From Amoeboradix gromovi (lineage: Eukaryota > Sanchytriomycota > Sanchytriomycetes > Sanchytriales > Sanchytriaceae), in contig JADGIF010000174.1 in NCBI GenBank assembly GCA_018985225.1, positions 1 through 15,869 on the forward strand: a DNA stretch of 15,869 bases, read 5' to 3'. Both the position numbers and the translations under genes were made by a program. A model generated the notes under the pieces. It searched no databases, was not told the DNA's origin, and saw only the letters and a list, made by a program, of their open reading frames with translations. Positions 1 through 8,318 of the stretch are shown here, one piece after another. Every line of letters begins with the position of its first letter. The first letter of the stretch is position 1.

Positions 1-217
1 GTTGTTTTTGAATGGTCGCAACTCTAATGAACTTTGAGTTCTTTTCATTTCGCATATTCTGATGCGGAAAAATTGCTCCAAGTCGTAGATCTGCAAAGTG
101 TTTATTGGTGACAAAATACCAGTACCAATAAAAAGAAGTCCTATGATACTGAGAGTTGTTTATTTTTTGTCTTCTTCACTTTCACGCCAACGGTTTAAAG
201 GGCTCCTTGAAATTGCA

Positions 218-1417
218 ATGTTGCATCCCAGTGATTTGTGCGTTGTTACTGGTGATTCCGAACATGAATGTGGCTATTGTAAAGAAATTAGTACTTCAAT
301 TGGAATGTGGTCATATAAATTGTCGGCATCGAGCTACTTAAGTCTAATTGATTTTGGTTGGCGAAGATCAGGTCAATATGTCTACCATCCAAACAAGGAT
401 ACTTGCTGTCCTCAGTATGCTATAAGAATGGATTTGTATAGCTTTTACCCTTCAAAACAAATCCGCCGTGCCCTAAACCATTTCAACTTTAGCTCTCTCT
501 TTAAAATTGATAAACCTCTAAGTCGTAAAAACGGCAAAGTAGTAAGATCGCCAAACACTGGAATAGATAACTTGCGTTTAAAGACTGAGGTTAATACCAA
601 TTTCTACATTCCTCAGCCTTGTTTAAATTCGCAAGCCAATTCAAATAAGAAGTTGGTGTTTAATTTAGAATATGAGCTTTTTCGCATTCCATTTCTTAAA
701 ATTGTACTTGCGCCATCTGAATTCGATCAAGATACGTTCTTGCTGTATCAAAATTACCAAATCAGGGTTCATCACGATGATCCCGATGAAGTAACAGCTG
801 ACAAGTACACCCGCTTTTTAGTAAATCATCCATTTCCTTTTAATGAGCCGTTTACAGCATTAATAGATAACGTTAGATTTAGCAACAAGGGATATGGATT
901 TTATCATTTAAAGATTTATGTCCTCGATGAACTAAAAGCCGTTTCGTTTGTTGATATTTTACCAAGTTGCATTTCATCAGTTTACAGCATATACTCTGAT
1001 GATTCTTATGAATGGGGTAAAATTACAGCTTGCTACGAAATATATATAGGAAGGCAGTTAAGTCTCTCTCTACCCAAATTAAAATATTTTTATTTGGGAT
1101 TTTATATCGACAATTGTACCAAGATGAAGTACAAAAGTATATTTAAGCCATGCTACCTGTTAGATCCTATCCAATATGTCTTTGTACCATTTAATGAAGC
1201 CATTTGCTTATTGAGAAAATCCCGGAAATATACGAAACTGGTATTAAAAAAATTGCATGAGCCTATATTTATGGACTTGAAAAGTGCTCGGATATTGATC
1301 AGAAATTCTGTTTATACGTTGTCTCAACTAGATCGCAATACAAAAGTGTACCAAGACATTGAAATGACAGTTCAAAGGTTGCCGAACATCAACCTCTTAT
1401 TCTTAGTAAATACTTAG
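218..1417 (+). CDS. ATE1: Arginyl-tRNA--protein transferase (N-end rule / N-degron arginylation)
   Basis: ATE1 moves arginine from Arg-tRNA onto N-terminal Asp, Glu or oxidised Cys, creating degradation signals for the Arg/N-degron pathway in cytosol and nucleus. Numbered from the ATG at 218, the protein has 399 residues. The N-terminal domain shows CGYC (Cys18, Cys21), then the signature IDFGWRRSG (about 44-52) and the vicinal pair in TCCPQY (Cys63, Cys64). These match the four cysteines that bind Fe-S or haem in yeast Ate1. The C-terminal domain shows VDILPSCISSVYSIY, LKYFYLGFYIDNC and TKMKYKS, the usual GNAT-like core. The frame stays open upstream to a GTG at 98, with another ATG at 143. 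I prefer 218 because it places CGYC about 17 residues from the start, as in relatives. Length lies between the short fission-yeast (about 360) and budding-yeast (about 500) forms. Identity is firm; the start is less so. Confidence 0.93.
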   Translation: MLHPSDLCVVTGDSEHECGYCKEISTSIGMWSYKLSASSYLSLIDFGWRRSGQYVYHPNKDTCCPQYAIRMDLYSFYPSKQIRRALNHFNFSSLFKIDKPLSRKNGKVVRSPNTGIDNLRLKTEVNTNFYIPQPCLNSQANSNKKLVFNLEYELFRIPFLKIVLAPSEFDQDTFLLYQNYQIRVHHDDPDEVTADKYTRFLVNHPFPFNEPFTALIDNVRFSNKGYGFYHLKIYVLDELKAVSFVDILPSCISSVYSIYSDDSYEWGKITACYEIYIGRQLSLSLPKLKYFYLGFYIDNCTKMKYKSIFKPCYLLDPIQYVFVPFNEAICLLRKSRKYTKLVLKKLHEPIFMDLKSARILIRNSVYTLSQLDRNTKVYQDIEMTVQRLPNINLLFLVNT

Positions 1418-2497
1418 GCTTCAGTTAAGTCAGGTACTTCGTGATTTCGTCACAGTATCTGCTTAGTTGCCGCAAGTGTGAGTACAAGTAAATTTAAATT
1501 CTTTTATTCATTAAAATTTAACGGAAAATTCAGTTGTGTTGGGATTGATAACGAAATAGAGTAAGCTTCAGGTCTTCTGGTCGAAACGAGTTAAAGCATC
1601 TCATTTAAGCAAAAGGTCGTTTTCTAAGCGTAATTGTTTCTAGTTCAGTTAATGTCCAATACATTAGAATTACTCATTTGCTTGCATTTTCACAACGTTA
1701 AGATGTACCGTATTTAACAATTGATCGCAAAGTATATTCCTATCTTTTAACTCACAAACTATTCCTTTCTTGAAAAAATTAATACTATATTAAAAGGCGA
1801 AACTCAATCTGTACTCTTTAATTTCATGGTCTATTTTCTTGAATATAAAGGGCTTCATTTTTGTTATTTAAATTCGAAAATAAGTAATTATCCGTTCTAT
1901 TGGTTGGTACAGATGTCAAGTTTTGACCATGCATAGATTAAAGTAGGAAGGAATATGGCCGCTATATCCTGTTCTTCATTGAAGCAGGTCCCGAAGTTCC
2001 AATGTAGAGAAAGAGGAAATATATTGATGGAATGTGTATAGGCAATTACTAATCAAAAGCGCAGTGTCTAAACCTTTAAAGAAAACCGATTTGGTGACAC
2101 ACATATGCAAAAACTATCACTTGGAAGTATATAGAGATCAGAAGCAAATACCTAAATGCTTGCCTATTCAATACAAGTTTAGCGTAGTAGAAGCATGAGC
2201 AACTACTTTAATGTAGCGACGAGATTTTTCAGTTTCTCTATGGAGGTTCTCCATTTTCTCATTTTTCAGGAGTCTCAAGGAAGTAATTGTATTAAATCTT
2301 TACCAAAAACTTAAAAATAGTGATTTGCCACTTTGTACTAAATCGAACAGAGTGTTTGATTATTCTTCATCTAACTACTTAAATCAATCCGGATTCATCA
2401 AACCTCGTTCTGCAATGGGCTAACACGTTTATTTCGTATCACGCGAGTTGCATCGTCTTACTGACCCCTTTCTGTAGAAACATTAATCTGAACATAA
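1418..2497. other. Gene-free spacer, ATE1 to orphan gene
   Basis: About 1.1 kb, AT-rich, with no frame that I recognise as a gene. I found no tRNA B-box-like sequence, tandem repeat or transposon end. The longest open stretch (about 2027-2198, +) follows a stop directly and has no ATG in its first part, so I do not call it. A short ATG frame starts at 1954. Because real introns here can be about 20 nt, a small multi-exon gene could be hidden, but nothing shows one. The last few hundred bases probably contain the promoter of the gene at 2498. Confidence 0.5.
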
Positions 2498-4969
2498 ATG
2501 CTTCTGGTGTACATATTGTTTGCAAAGCTTAAAGTGCAAACGCAGTTACTGCAAGGATATGGTAGCTCTAATATCCCCACAGTATTTGATACTTACACTG
2601 GTGTCCGTGTTGTATTTACACCAGATGAGAAGTATATTGGAAATTCATTTGTATTTCAACCGATTGAGAGTGACATGGACATAATTATGGATGTTGGTCG
2701 CCAGAAATTGGAGAATATCACTTTGCTTGCAAATCAAAATTACACACTCACTTTTAACCCTAGCAGGCGAATTTCTTTTCTAGTGAGGACCTACAGTTTA
2801 TCCATGATGGACTCATATTATTATACAACAGACAGATATCTGCTGCACTTGGATATGGATATTATTCAAAAATTAAAAAACATGGAACCTGCGCAGGTAA
2901 TACAGAGTCATCCAAAGTTCTCACCATTTTTGGCTTCTCAAATTGTTTCTTTCTTCAAGTCTGTCTTCTCTGGTTCCATCTTTACACACGCAGACGATGG
3001 TGAAAACCTTGTAATTTTTAACACCACCAAAACTGAAGTATCAACCCATTTACGCAAACGAGATCATGAATCTTATTATTCTGGTAGAACAATTGAGCTG
3101 CCTTCTTTCTCTCGGTTGTTTAAACGTGACAATTTATTTTACCCTCAGTTATCTGAGTTTTTGGGCAACTCTACAATTTCGAGAGCTGGGATAAAATTGT
3201 CGAAAGTTTTTAGTTTCATATCCAACGCTATGGGAGCAATTGGGTTCTACACCATTAAAATAATACCGTTTTTGAGGGATCTTTTCCATTGGGAACATGT
3301 TGGTTATGTCCAGCATGTTATGAGTCACTTATGTACTATAATAAAAGAAGGCATCCTAGAATCCCTCGATTTTGTAGATATGAAGATATTTGAGCACTAC
3401 GTCAATGAACGTAAGGTAAACTCTGGTAGAATGGAAAAACACCAGATGGAAATACTAGAAAAGGACAATTTCAATACTACAGTGGCGCATAAGGATCGTC
3501 CAGTCAAGCTGAATCCGTACCTAGATGCTCGGTCATCATTTATCGATGATTTGTACATGCAAAATGTAGCTAACGCTAAAATGGATAATAGTACTAAACT
3601 AGATAAGGTAAATAAAGAAGCCGCAAACCTGTCTGTCCAGTTCTTTGAAGAAGTACAAAAGCATGTAAACATGACTTCCACGGGAGTAAAATTCATTTCC
3701 ACTCAGTTTTTAGAGGTTTTTACAAATCCAACACACTCGTCAATGTCAATGACCCAAAAAGTTAGGCATATATGGCTAGTTTTGTCTTCCAAAATAGTGG
3801 ATATAAGTTTAATATTAGTTAGCAAGCTATTTGAGGCGTTGATGGTAATATTTAAAAAATTTATTAACTTGTACTGGACTATTACCCATACCAAACTACA
3901 TATTCCGTTGCTTAGTGATTTTTTATCCAGCGTATTGGGAATCAAGGAACCAACAATGTTATCCGGTTGGTCTTCATTAGGTGCAATGATGTTTACACAT
4001 ACTTTCAAGTTCCATAAAGATAAGTTTCCAATTAATAGGCGCGATATGAACATACTGACGAATGTGAACTCACCGTATCTTATCGTATGGGCTTGGGAAC
4101 ATGATCCAATTGCGGGTCCACCTAGTAAGGACGGTTATTATAAAAAGTCATGCATAATAGATTGGATGATTAAAGCTCTGACAATGTGTGCTAGGCTATT
4201 TGCATATTCTTTAAGTAGAGTAGCTAAAAGGCAAGTTGGTATATTTTTATATCTTCGTCAGAAAGTGGCGATGAACCAACTGGGCAATCTTGAGCAGGTC
4301 AATATTGAGAAGAGTTTTAAAAGAAATATACTGCCATACACTTGGGGAGCTATAAATGTGTTATTTAGCTTCAGCAATTATATGAGTGCTAATTTAAGAT
4401 TTCCGTTTGATTACTTAAAAGAAAATGACCCAGTTCAAATCCGTGAACAAATGAAGAGGCCTGATAGAAAGAGATGGATGTACTGGATGATTAGATATCC
4501 TAGAACTCTATTTTATTTGGCTAGACCATTCCTAGAGGATAGATTTAGGAAAACTAACCCCTTTATGCTGGAGTTGTTTAAATTCTTAGTCAATGGCCTT
4601 CTTAAGCTATTTGTTTTACCTTTTAATATATATCAACTGCATCGTGAAATAGATATTAATGACCATAGAAGATACATATTGTGGTCTCTGACTTCTTCAT
4701 ATTGGATGCTATCAATGTTTGGTGATGTATCTGATGTAGTCTTGGCATATTTTCACAGCGCTTATTATAAAACAAGCGATAAGCTAAATAGCGTGCCTGC
4801 TTTTTTCAAACCACTTGCGATGCCAAATTCAGCCGTAGCCGCTGCAATATCAAACTTTAATGACTACGCTGATTTGGTCTCAAATATATTCTGTTTACTG
4901 CGCTTCCACTCATATATCGGATTTGGTATGAGTGGATGGTATAGCAAAATATTGGATGTAGACTTCTAA
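2498..4969 (+). CDS. Orphan 823-residue secretory-pathway / membrane protein
   Basis: I do not recognise the family. The 823-codon frame starts at an ATG and has no internal break. The first 18 residues (LLVYILFA core) resemble a short signal peptide. Eight N-glycosylation sequons occur at N73, N81, N175, N224, N326, N364, N377 and N391, and none in the remaining 432 residues. Two dibasic sites followed by Asp (KR-D at 187-189 and 209-211) look like kexin-type cleavage sites. Hydrophobic, often amphipathic stretches occur at about 237-260, 424-460 and 691-711. The C-terminal half is rich in Lys, Arg, Trp and Tyr. This suggests a glycosylated lumenal or extracellular N-terminal half and a membrane-associated or cytosolic C-terminal half. 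An AATAAA follows the stop by 13 nt. It could be a lineage-specific secreted, cell-surface or host-interaction protein; no function can be assigned. The gene call is secure, the topology inferred. Confidence 0.85.
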   Translation: MLLVYILFAKLKVQTQLLQGYGSSNIPTVFDTYTGVRVVFTPDEKYIGNSFVFQPIESDMDIIMDVGRQKLENITLLANQNYTLTFNPSRRISFLVRTYSLSMMDSYYYTTDRYLLHLDMDIIQKLKNMEPAQVIQSHPKFSPFLASQIVSFFKSVFSGSIFTHADDGENLVIFNTTKTEVSTHLRKRDHESYYSGRTIELPSFSRLFKRDNLFYPQLSEFLGNSTISRAGIKLSKVFSFISNAMGAIGFYTIKIIPFLRDLFHWEHVGYVQHVMSHLCTIIKEGILESLDFVDMKIFEHYVNERKVNSGRMEKHQMEILEKDNFNTTVAHKDRPVKLNPYLDARSSFIDDLYMQNVANAKMDNSTKLDKVNKEAANLSVQFFEEVQKHVNMTSTGVKFISTQFLEVFTNPTHSSMSMTQKVRHIWLVLSSKIVDISLILVSKLFEALMVIFKKFINLYWTITHTKLHIPLLSDFLSSVLGIKEPTMLSGWSSLGAMMFTHTFKFHKDKFPINRRDMNILTNVNSPYLIVWAWEHDPIAGPPSKDGYYKKSCIIDWMIKALTMCARLFAYSLSRVAKRQVGIFLYLRQKVAMNQLGNLEQVNIEKSFKRNILPYTWGAINVLFSFSNYMSANLRFPFDYLKENDPVQIREQMKRPDRKRWMYWMIRYPRTLFYLARPFLEDRFRKTNPFMLELFKFLVNGLLKLFVLPFNIYQLHREIDINDHRRYILWSLTSSYWMLSMFGDVSDVVLAYFHSAYYKTSDKLNSVPAFFKPLAMPNSAVAAAISNFNDYADLVSNIFCLLRFHSYIGFGMSGWYSKILDVDF

Positions 4970-4982
4970 TCTACGAAAAGCA

Positions 4983-4988
4983 AATAAA
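4983..4988 (+). terminator. Polyadenylation signal of the orphan gene
   Basis: An AATAAA hexamer lies 13 nt after the stop of the 823-residue gene and is followed by TTTAATTC. The same hexamer close to a stop recurs elsewhere in the window, which supports it as the local poly(A) signal. Confidence 0.5.
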
Positions 4989-5329
4989 TTTAATTCAAAT
5001 TCTTTGTAGCATTCTGTGTCTGCAAAATGATACTTTTGAACATTCTTTGTAAAAGGTACACTACGGGTAAAGCGTATGACAATCTCGCAAAGTGCTCCGG
5101 TTATATTAGTGGGGTCATTGTGATGTAGTCGTAGATCGTGATGTGAATGAATGATGCAGAAGTCTTTGGGTAATACTGAAAGTAACTACTTGTTGCCTAA
5201 AGCATAGGTGACGAGATGTGTGATATTTATTTGCAGTTCATATTACTTGTGGTAGTCTATCGAAATATGTCTGCTTTTTCTCGAGTGTCTCACTGGTAGA
5301 CAAATCCATGGATGTTTCATAAAAAATAG
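4989..5329. other. Convergent intergenic spacer
   Basis: Between the 3' ends of the 823-residue gene (+) and the 341-residue gene (-). I see no open frame, RNA gene or repeat. It should contain both 3' UTRs. Confidence 0.5.
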
Positions 5330-5335
5330 TTTATT
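5330..5335 (-). terminator. Polyadenylation signal overlapping a stop codon
   Basis: On the minus strand the 341-residue gene ends GAT TAA TAAACT. The hexamer AATAAA begins with the last two bases of the stop codon, so poly(A) signal and stop overlap. This fits the very short 3' regions of this locus, although a chance match in AT-rich DNA is possible. Confidence 0.35.
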
Positions 5336-6359
5336 AATCCTCCCGAGCCACATCAAACCTAAAGGAACCATCTCTCCTTTTCATTTCCTCATCAATACTA
5401 AACTGTTCTGTGGTTACTGGATTAAAGTGCAAAATGCCATCTTTGACGCTAAAATGAGAGAATCCCTTGTTTTCCTCTATTTTGACCCCAAAATAATCAA
5501 ATGTATACTGTCTTTTAGGTGGTTGATAAGTGGGATTGAGTATATTCAACACTATTTCTAACAACATTGGGCACTTTGATGCATTTGGCCGGAAAATATT
5601 GTATACAGAAGGCTGTGGTTCATAATTTTTTACTTTCCAACCATCTTCATTCAATCCATAGTAATGGTTTCTTATAAACAAATCTGTAATTTCGCAAAAT
5701 TTACAAGAATGTGATTTCAAAATAAAAATATCCGAGAACGACTTTTGTTCATCAAGCGTTTTTAATAGGTCATAATAGTTGTATTGCTCTGGAAACCACT
5801 CATTATTTCTGGTTTCCTCAACTTTGTCCATACGAACGTGAAAGTCTAAGATTGCATTTCTAAAGTCCAGTTTCCACAAGTTTTCTATTTCAGTGTACCT
5901 TTCAAACTGATTTTCAATATCAATCTCATAAGCATATACAATGAGTTCTTCCATTGGAAAATGATAATTCTCGGGGTACTTATCTGTGAGAAGTTCCATT
6001 TTTATTCCAGCAAACAATGAGTCAGCCTTAAAATTAAAGTAACCTTCTTTCAAACACCTCAGCATTAGCATTCCTTTAAGATGATCAGGGAAAATTATGA
6101 AATTTCGATTTTTGTCATAGTCAAAGAAGAACCATCCAGCTGCGATACGAGCATCTGGATCAACGCTAACACCTCCATTAGTGGTGTCTGTCCATGTCTC
6201 TTGTCTCCAATTTTTGTGAGCCATTCCATAGCAGTTTGGAATTATTACATCATTCTCGTCAGTGATTTTGTGCATGTAAAAATCAGATTTTTCTGGAGAA
6301 ATCCGAATACTTTCTAAGTCGGTGAGAAAAGCGGTAGCTAAAAGACAAACAATCCACAT
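5334..6359 (-). CDS. Orphan secreted protein, 341 residues, faint Rot1-like landmarks
   Basis: No confident family. The protein starts MWIVCLLATAFLTDLES, a plausible signal peptide, and has no later membrane segment or obvious GPI-type C-terminus. Six cysteines are present (5, 43, 102, 219, 222, 263), including a CKFC pair, plus one N-glycosylation sequon at N259. Residues about 223-311 carry landmarks in the order seen in the fungal ER protein Rot1 as I remember it: an acidic-Leu stretch, EDGW (238-241), a Tyr, CPM (263-265), then DG-I-L-x-F-NP (about 307-314). Rot1 assists folding of cell-wall assembly proteins in the ER. The first 200 residues do not match it, and Rot1's C-terminal anchor is missing, so this is a hint only. 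The gene lies just 51 bp downstream of the NOP9 stop on the same strand, so its promoter must be very short or overlap NOP9's 3' end. Confidence 0.7.
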   Translation of the reverse strand: MWIVCLLATAFLTDLESIRISPEKSDFYMHKITDENDVIIPNCYGMAHKNWRQETWTDTTNGGVSVDPDARIAAGWFFFDYDKNRNFIIFPDHLKGMLMLRCLKEGYFNFKADSLFAGIKMELLTDKYPENYHFPMEELIVYAYEIDIENQFERYTEIENLWKLDFRNAILDFHVRMDKVEETRNNEWFPEQYNYYDLLKTLDEQKSFSDIFILKSHSCKFCEITDLFIRNHYYGLNEDGWKVKNYEPQPSVYNIFRPNASKCPMLLEIVLNILNPTYQPPKRQYTFDYFGVKIEENKGFSHFSVKDGILHFNPVTTEQFSIDEEMKRRDGSFRFDVARED

Positions 6360-6410
6360 TGTGGTTTGGAGGAGTTCACCCTATCGAAATGTGAATGCTA
6401 ATAAATAAAT
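6360..6410 (-). promoter_or_regulatory. 51-bp spacer acting as NOP9 3' end and downstream promoter
   Basis: Only 51 bp separate the NOP9 stop from the next ATG on the same strand. The half beside NOP9 is pure AT (ATTTATTTATTAGC on the minus strand). The half beside the ATG is more GC-rich (GATAGGGTGAACTCC). Both NOP9 termination and the next gene's initiation must use this spacer or reach into coding sequence. Confidence 0.4.
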
Positions 6411-8213
6411 TTACTCTAGTATTTCCACTTCAAAGACCTCATTGGTCTTCGTCTTTTTGATACCGCTCTTCAGTGATTTCTTTTTTCTTTTTCTTTCTAT
6501 GGATGCATCATTGTTTCCTTTAATGGCGTCCATTATGGGATCTAAATCATCTCGATTTGTCTTCACATGGATAGGCTCATTGTTAATAAATCCTGCGACG
6601 TGCTGCTTAGGTGTTTGTTTCTTGATGTTGTTTTTATTTCCAATCACATTCTTAAAGATGTTAATATTTCTCATTTTGCCTACCTCTATTCTTCTCCAGT
6701 TATGTGGATCCTGTCTATATGCATCTATACTAGTAAATTTGGCAAATTTGCGCCCATGCGGTGATTTTACCAAATCATTTCTACTTTGGCTAATCATCTC
6801 CATGAGTGCCAATTTTCGTATCATGTCCAAAGAATTCCAACTAGCTTCAATCACCCTACAGCCATATTTATCCGTTGCAAAGTCCTTGGAATTAACGAGT
6901 ATAATGGAATCATATATTCGTAGTTTTGATTCAATGGGTACTAGTGAAGAGTTATATAAACTATCGTAAATATGGGAAGCCGCATTGTTTGTCATGAGTC
7001 TTAAGTGGATTTCTTTAGATAATTCAAACAAACTAACCATTATCTCACTGTCTTTTATATCTATGTTCTTGAATAGGTGTTGCAGCACTAGACTACCTGC
7101 TATTGTGGGAGCCTCACCATTTAATGCAATTATGTTAAAGAACAGGTTGCCGTCTCTTTCCTTGCCAATTTTAATAATATGATCAATCAGCAACATATTA
7201 GATTCTGTTGAATAATGAGATTGGTAATCCAGAAATTTTATAGCAACACTGTAATGTTGAGATTGCAAAACAGACCAGTAAGCACTCATTTCAAGCAGTT
7301 CTAAAAATAATGATTCAACTATGTTGTAGCTTTTATCATTTTCTAGTCTTTGCAACAAATGCTTGACTGAATACATAGCGTTATCGGATTTAGACAAATC
7401 TAACATATTCCCAGCAAATATGAGATCGATTATTTTAGTCAAATTGTCCTTGGATACAGATATTACAAGATTTTCAACCAGTCTACTTGCATTTTGATTG
7501 AAAACCCATTCTTTAAACTTGCTTTCGATTTCAGAACAACATGACGTCATAAATCTATCAGCGATTGCGTTGTTGATATTAAGAATATCTTGAAGCAATG
7601 CGCATAGTTTAGGGTCTTGAGACCATTCAAAGTTGACATTTGCATAAACGGCATCAACGATTTTTTCCAAATCTTCGTTCTGCGTCTTATTTAAAGATTT
7701 CAAGAGCTCACGGAGAATGTGATTGGCAAATGGGTTGCTTATAAAGTCGCTGGTTTTTTCCAACGCCAGAGTAGTAAGTGCATTTGTATGCTTTGTACAT
7801 GCTTTAGAAACTTCAAATTTAGAGTGATTAAGGTTTAAAATAAATCCGAATATCTTAATTATTTTCTCAACTGAGTAAGATGCGAATCTATTGAAGCACA
7901 GCTGTTCCAAATAATCGGGATCAAATAATTGTCTAGCAACCTGCAATATCTGCACAATTGTTGATCTTTCTAGTATCTTTTCAAACATCTTTGAAGACTT
8001 TTTGTCAAGAACTATAGGTAGCAAATCTTTGTTAATGTAATCGTAAATATTGTCAAGTAGAAAATATTTTTCATCTTCCTTATCATCTAGAAACAGGTTT
8101 GAATATGGCTCTTCGTCAAAGTTTTCTAGAATGGCATTAAAGTACGTACAATAACTTGTCATATCTTTGTTCTCGTAAACCGTGATATCAGTTTTTTTTA
8201 CAAATTCATCCAT
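6411..8213 (-). CDS. NOP9: Nucleolar pumilio-repeat protein NOP9 (40S ribosome biogenesis)
   Basis: NOP9 is a U-shaped protein of about eleven pumilio-type repeats. It binds pre-rRNA near the small-subunit 3' end and is needed for 18S rRNA maturation in the nucleolus. From the ATG at 8213 the protein has 600 residues, close to yeast Nop9 (about 666). Repeat cores with the typical asparagine/histidine and hydrophobic spacing include FNRFASYSVEKI (about 107-118), NPFANHILREL (about 160-170), ATDKYGCRVIEAS and SPHGRKFAKF (about 484-493). The next segment, DAYRQDPHNWRR, resembles the family's end-of-repeat signature. The N-terminal order (DLLPIVLDKKSSKMFEKIL, then LEQLCFNRFASYSVEKI) also follows Nop9. 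The C-terminus is lysine-rich (ERKRKKKSLKSGIKK), a likely nuclear or nucleolar signal. The frame extends to a TTG at 8255, but the ATG at 8213 is the first standard start. Puf6 is the main alternative; the repeat order favours NOP9. Confidence 0.85.
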   Translation of the reverse strand: MDEFVKKTDITVYENKDMTSYCTYFNAILENFDEEPYSNLFLDDKEDEKYFLLDNIYDYINKDLLPIVLDKKSSKMFEKILERSTIVQILQVARQLFDPDYLEQLCFNRFASYSVEKIIKIFGFILNLNHSKFEVSKACTKHTNALTTLALEKTSDFISNPFANHILRELLKSLNKTQNEDLEKIVDAVYANVNFEWSQDPKLCALLQDILNINNAIADRFMTSCCSEIESKFKEWVFNQNASRLVENLVISVSKDNLTKIIDLIFAGNMLDLSKSDNAMYSVKHLLQRLENDKSYNIVESLFLELLEMSAYWSVLQSQHYSVAIKFLDYQSHYSTESNMLLIDHIIKIGKERDGNLFFNIIALNGEAPTIAGSLVLQHLFKNIDIKDSEIMVSLFELSKEIHLRLMTNNAASHIYDSLYNSSLVPIESKLRIYDSIILVNSKDFATDKYGCRVIEASWNSLDMIRKLALMEMISQSRNDLVKSPHGRKFAKFTSIDAYRQDPHNWRRIEVGKMRNINIFKNVIGNKNNIKKQTPKQHVAGFINNEPIHVKTNRDDLDPIMDAIKGNNDASIERKRKKKSLKSGIKKTKTNEVFEVEILE

Positions 8214-8318
8214 CCTTGCAATCTCCTTTAAAATTAAATATTTGCTCGTTTGCAATTTTGTGGTTTACTCTTTTCACTACCCGTGTATTTGTATATCTTT
8301 TTTGAACTCAAAATACCA

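Noticed and set aside
98-217. N-terminal extension of ATE1 from GTG 98 or ATG 143
   Set aside because: 98 is a GTG, and the extra residues do not resemble the family. The ATG at 218 puts CGYC at the usual distance.
1381-1420. GTAAATACTTAG at the ATE1 stop as another tiny intron
   Set aside because: It would be only 12 nt, and removing it adds just a few unconserved residues. The normal stop is adequate.
2027-2198. Open frame of about 57 codons in the ATE1 downstream spacer, possibly joined to an ATG frame at 1954
   Set aside because: It follows a TGA directly. The GT...AG pairs of about 20-26 nt that I tried around 1990-2060 did not join the two frames without a stop. The length is unsurprising in AT-rich DNA.
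8214-8255. Longer NOP9 start
   Set aside because: The codon at 8255 is TTG. The first ATG in frame is at 8213.
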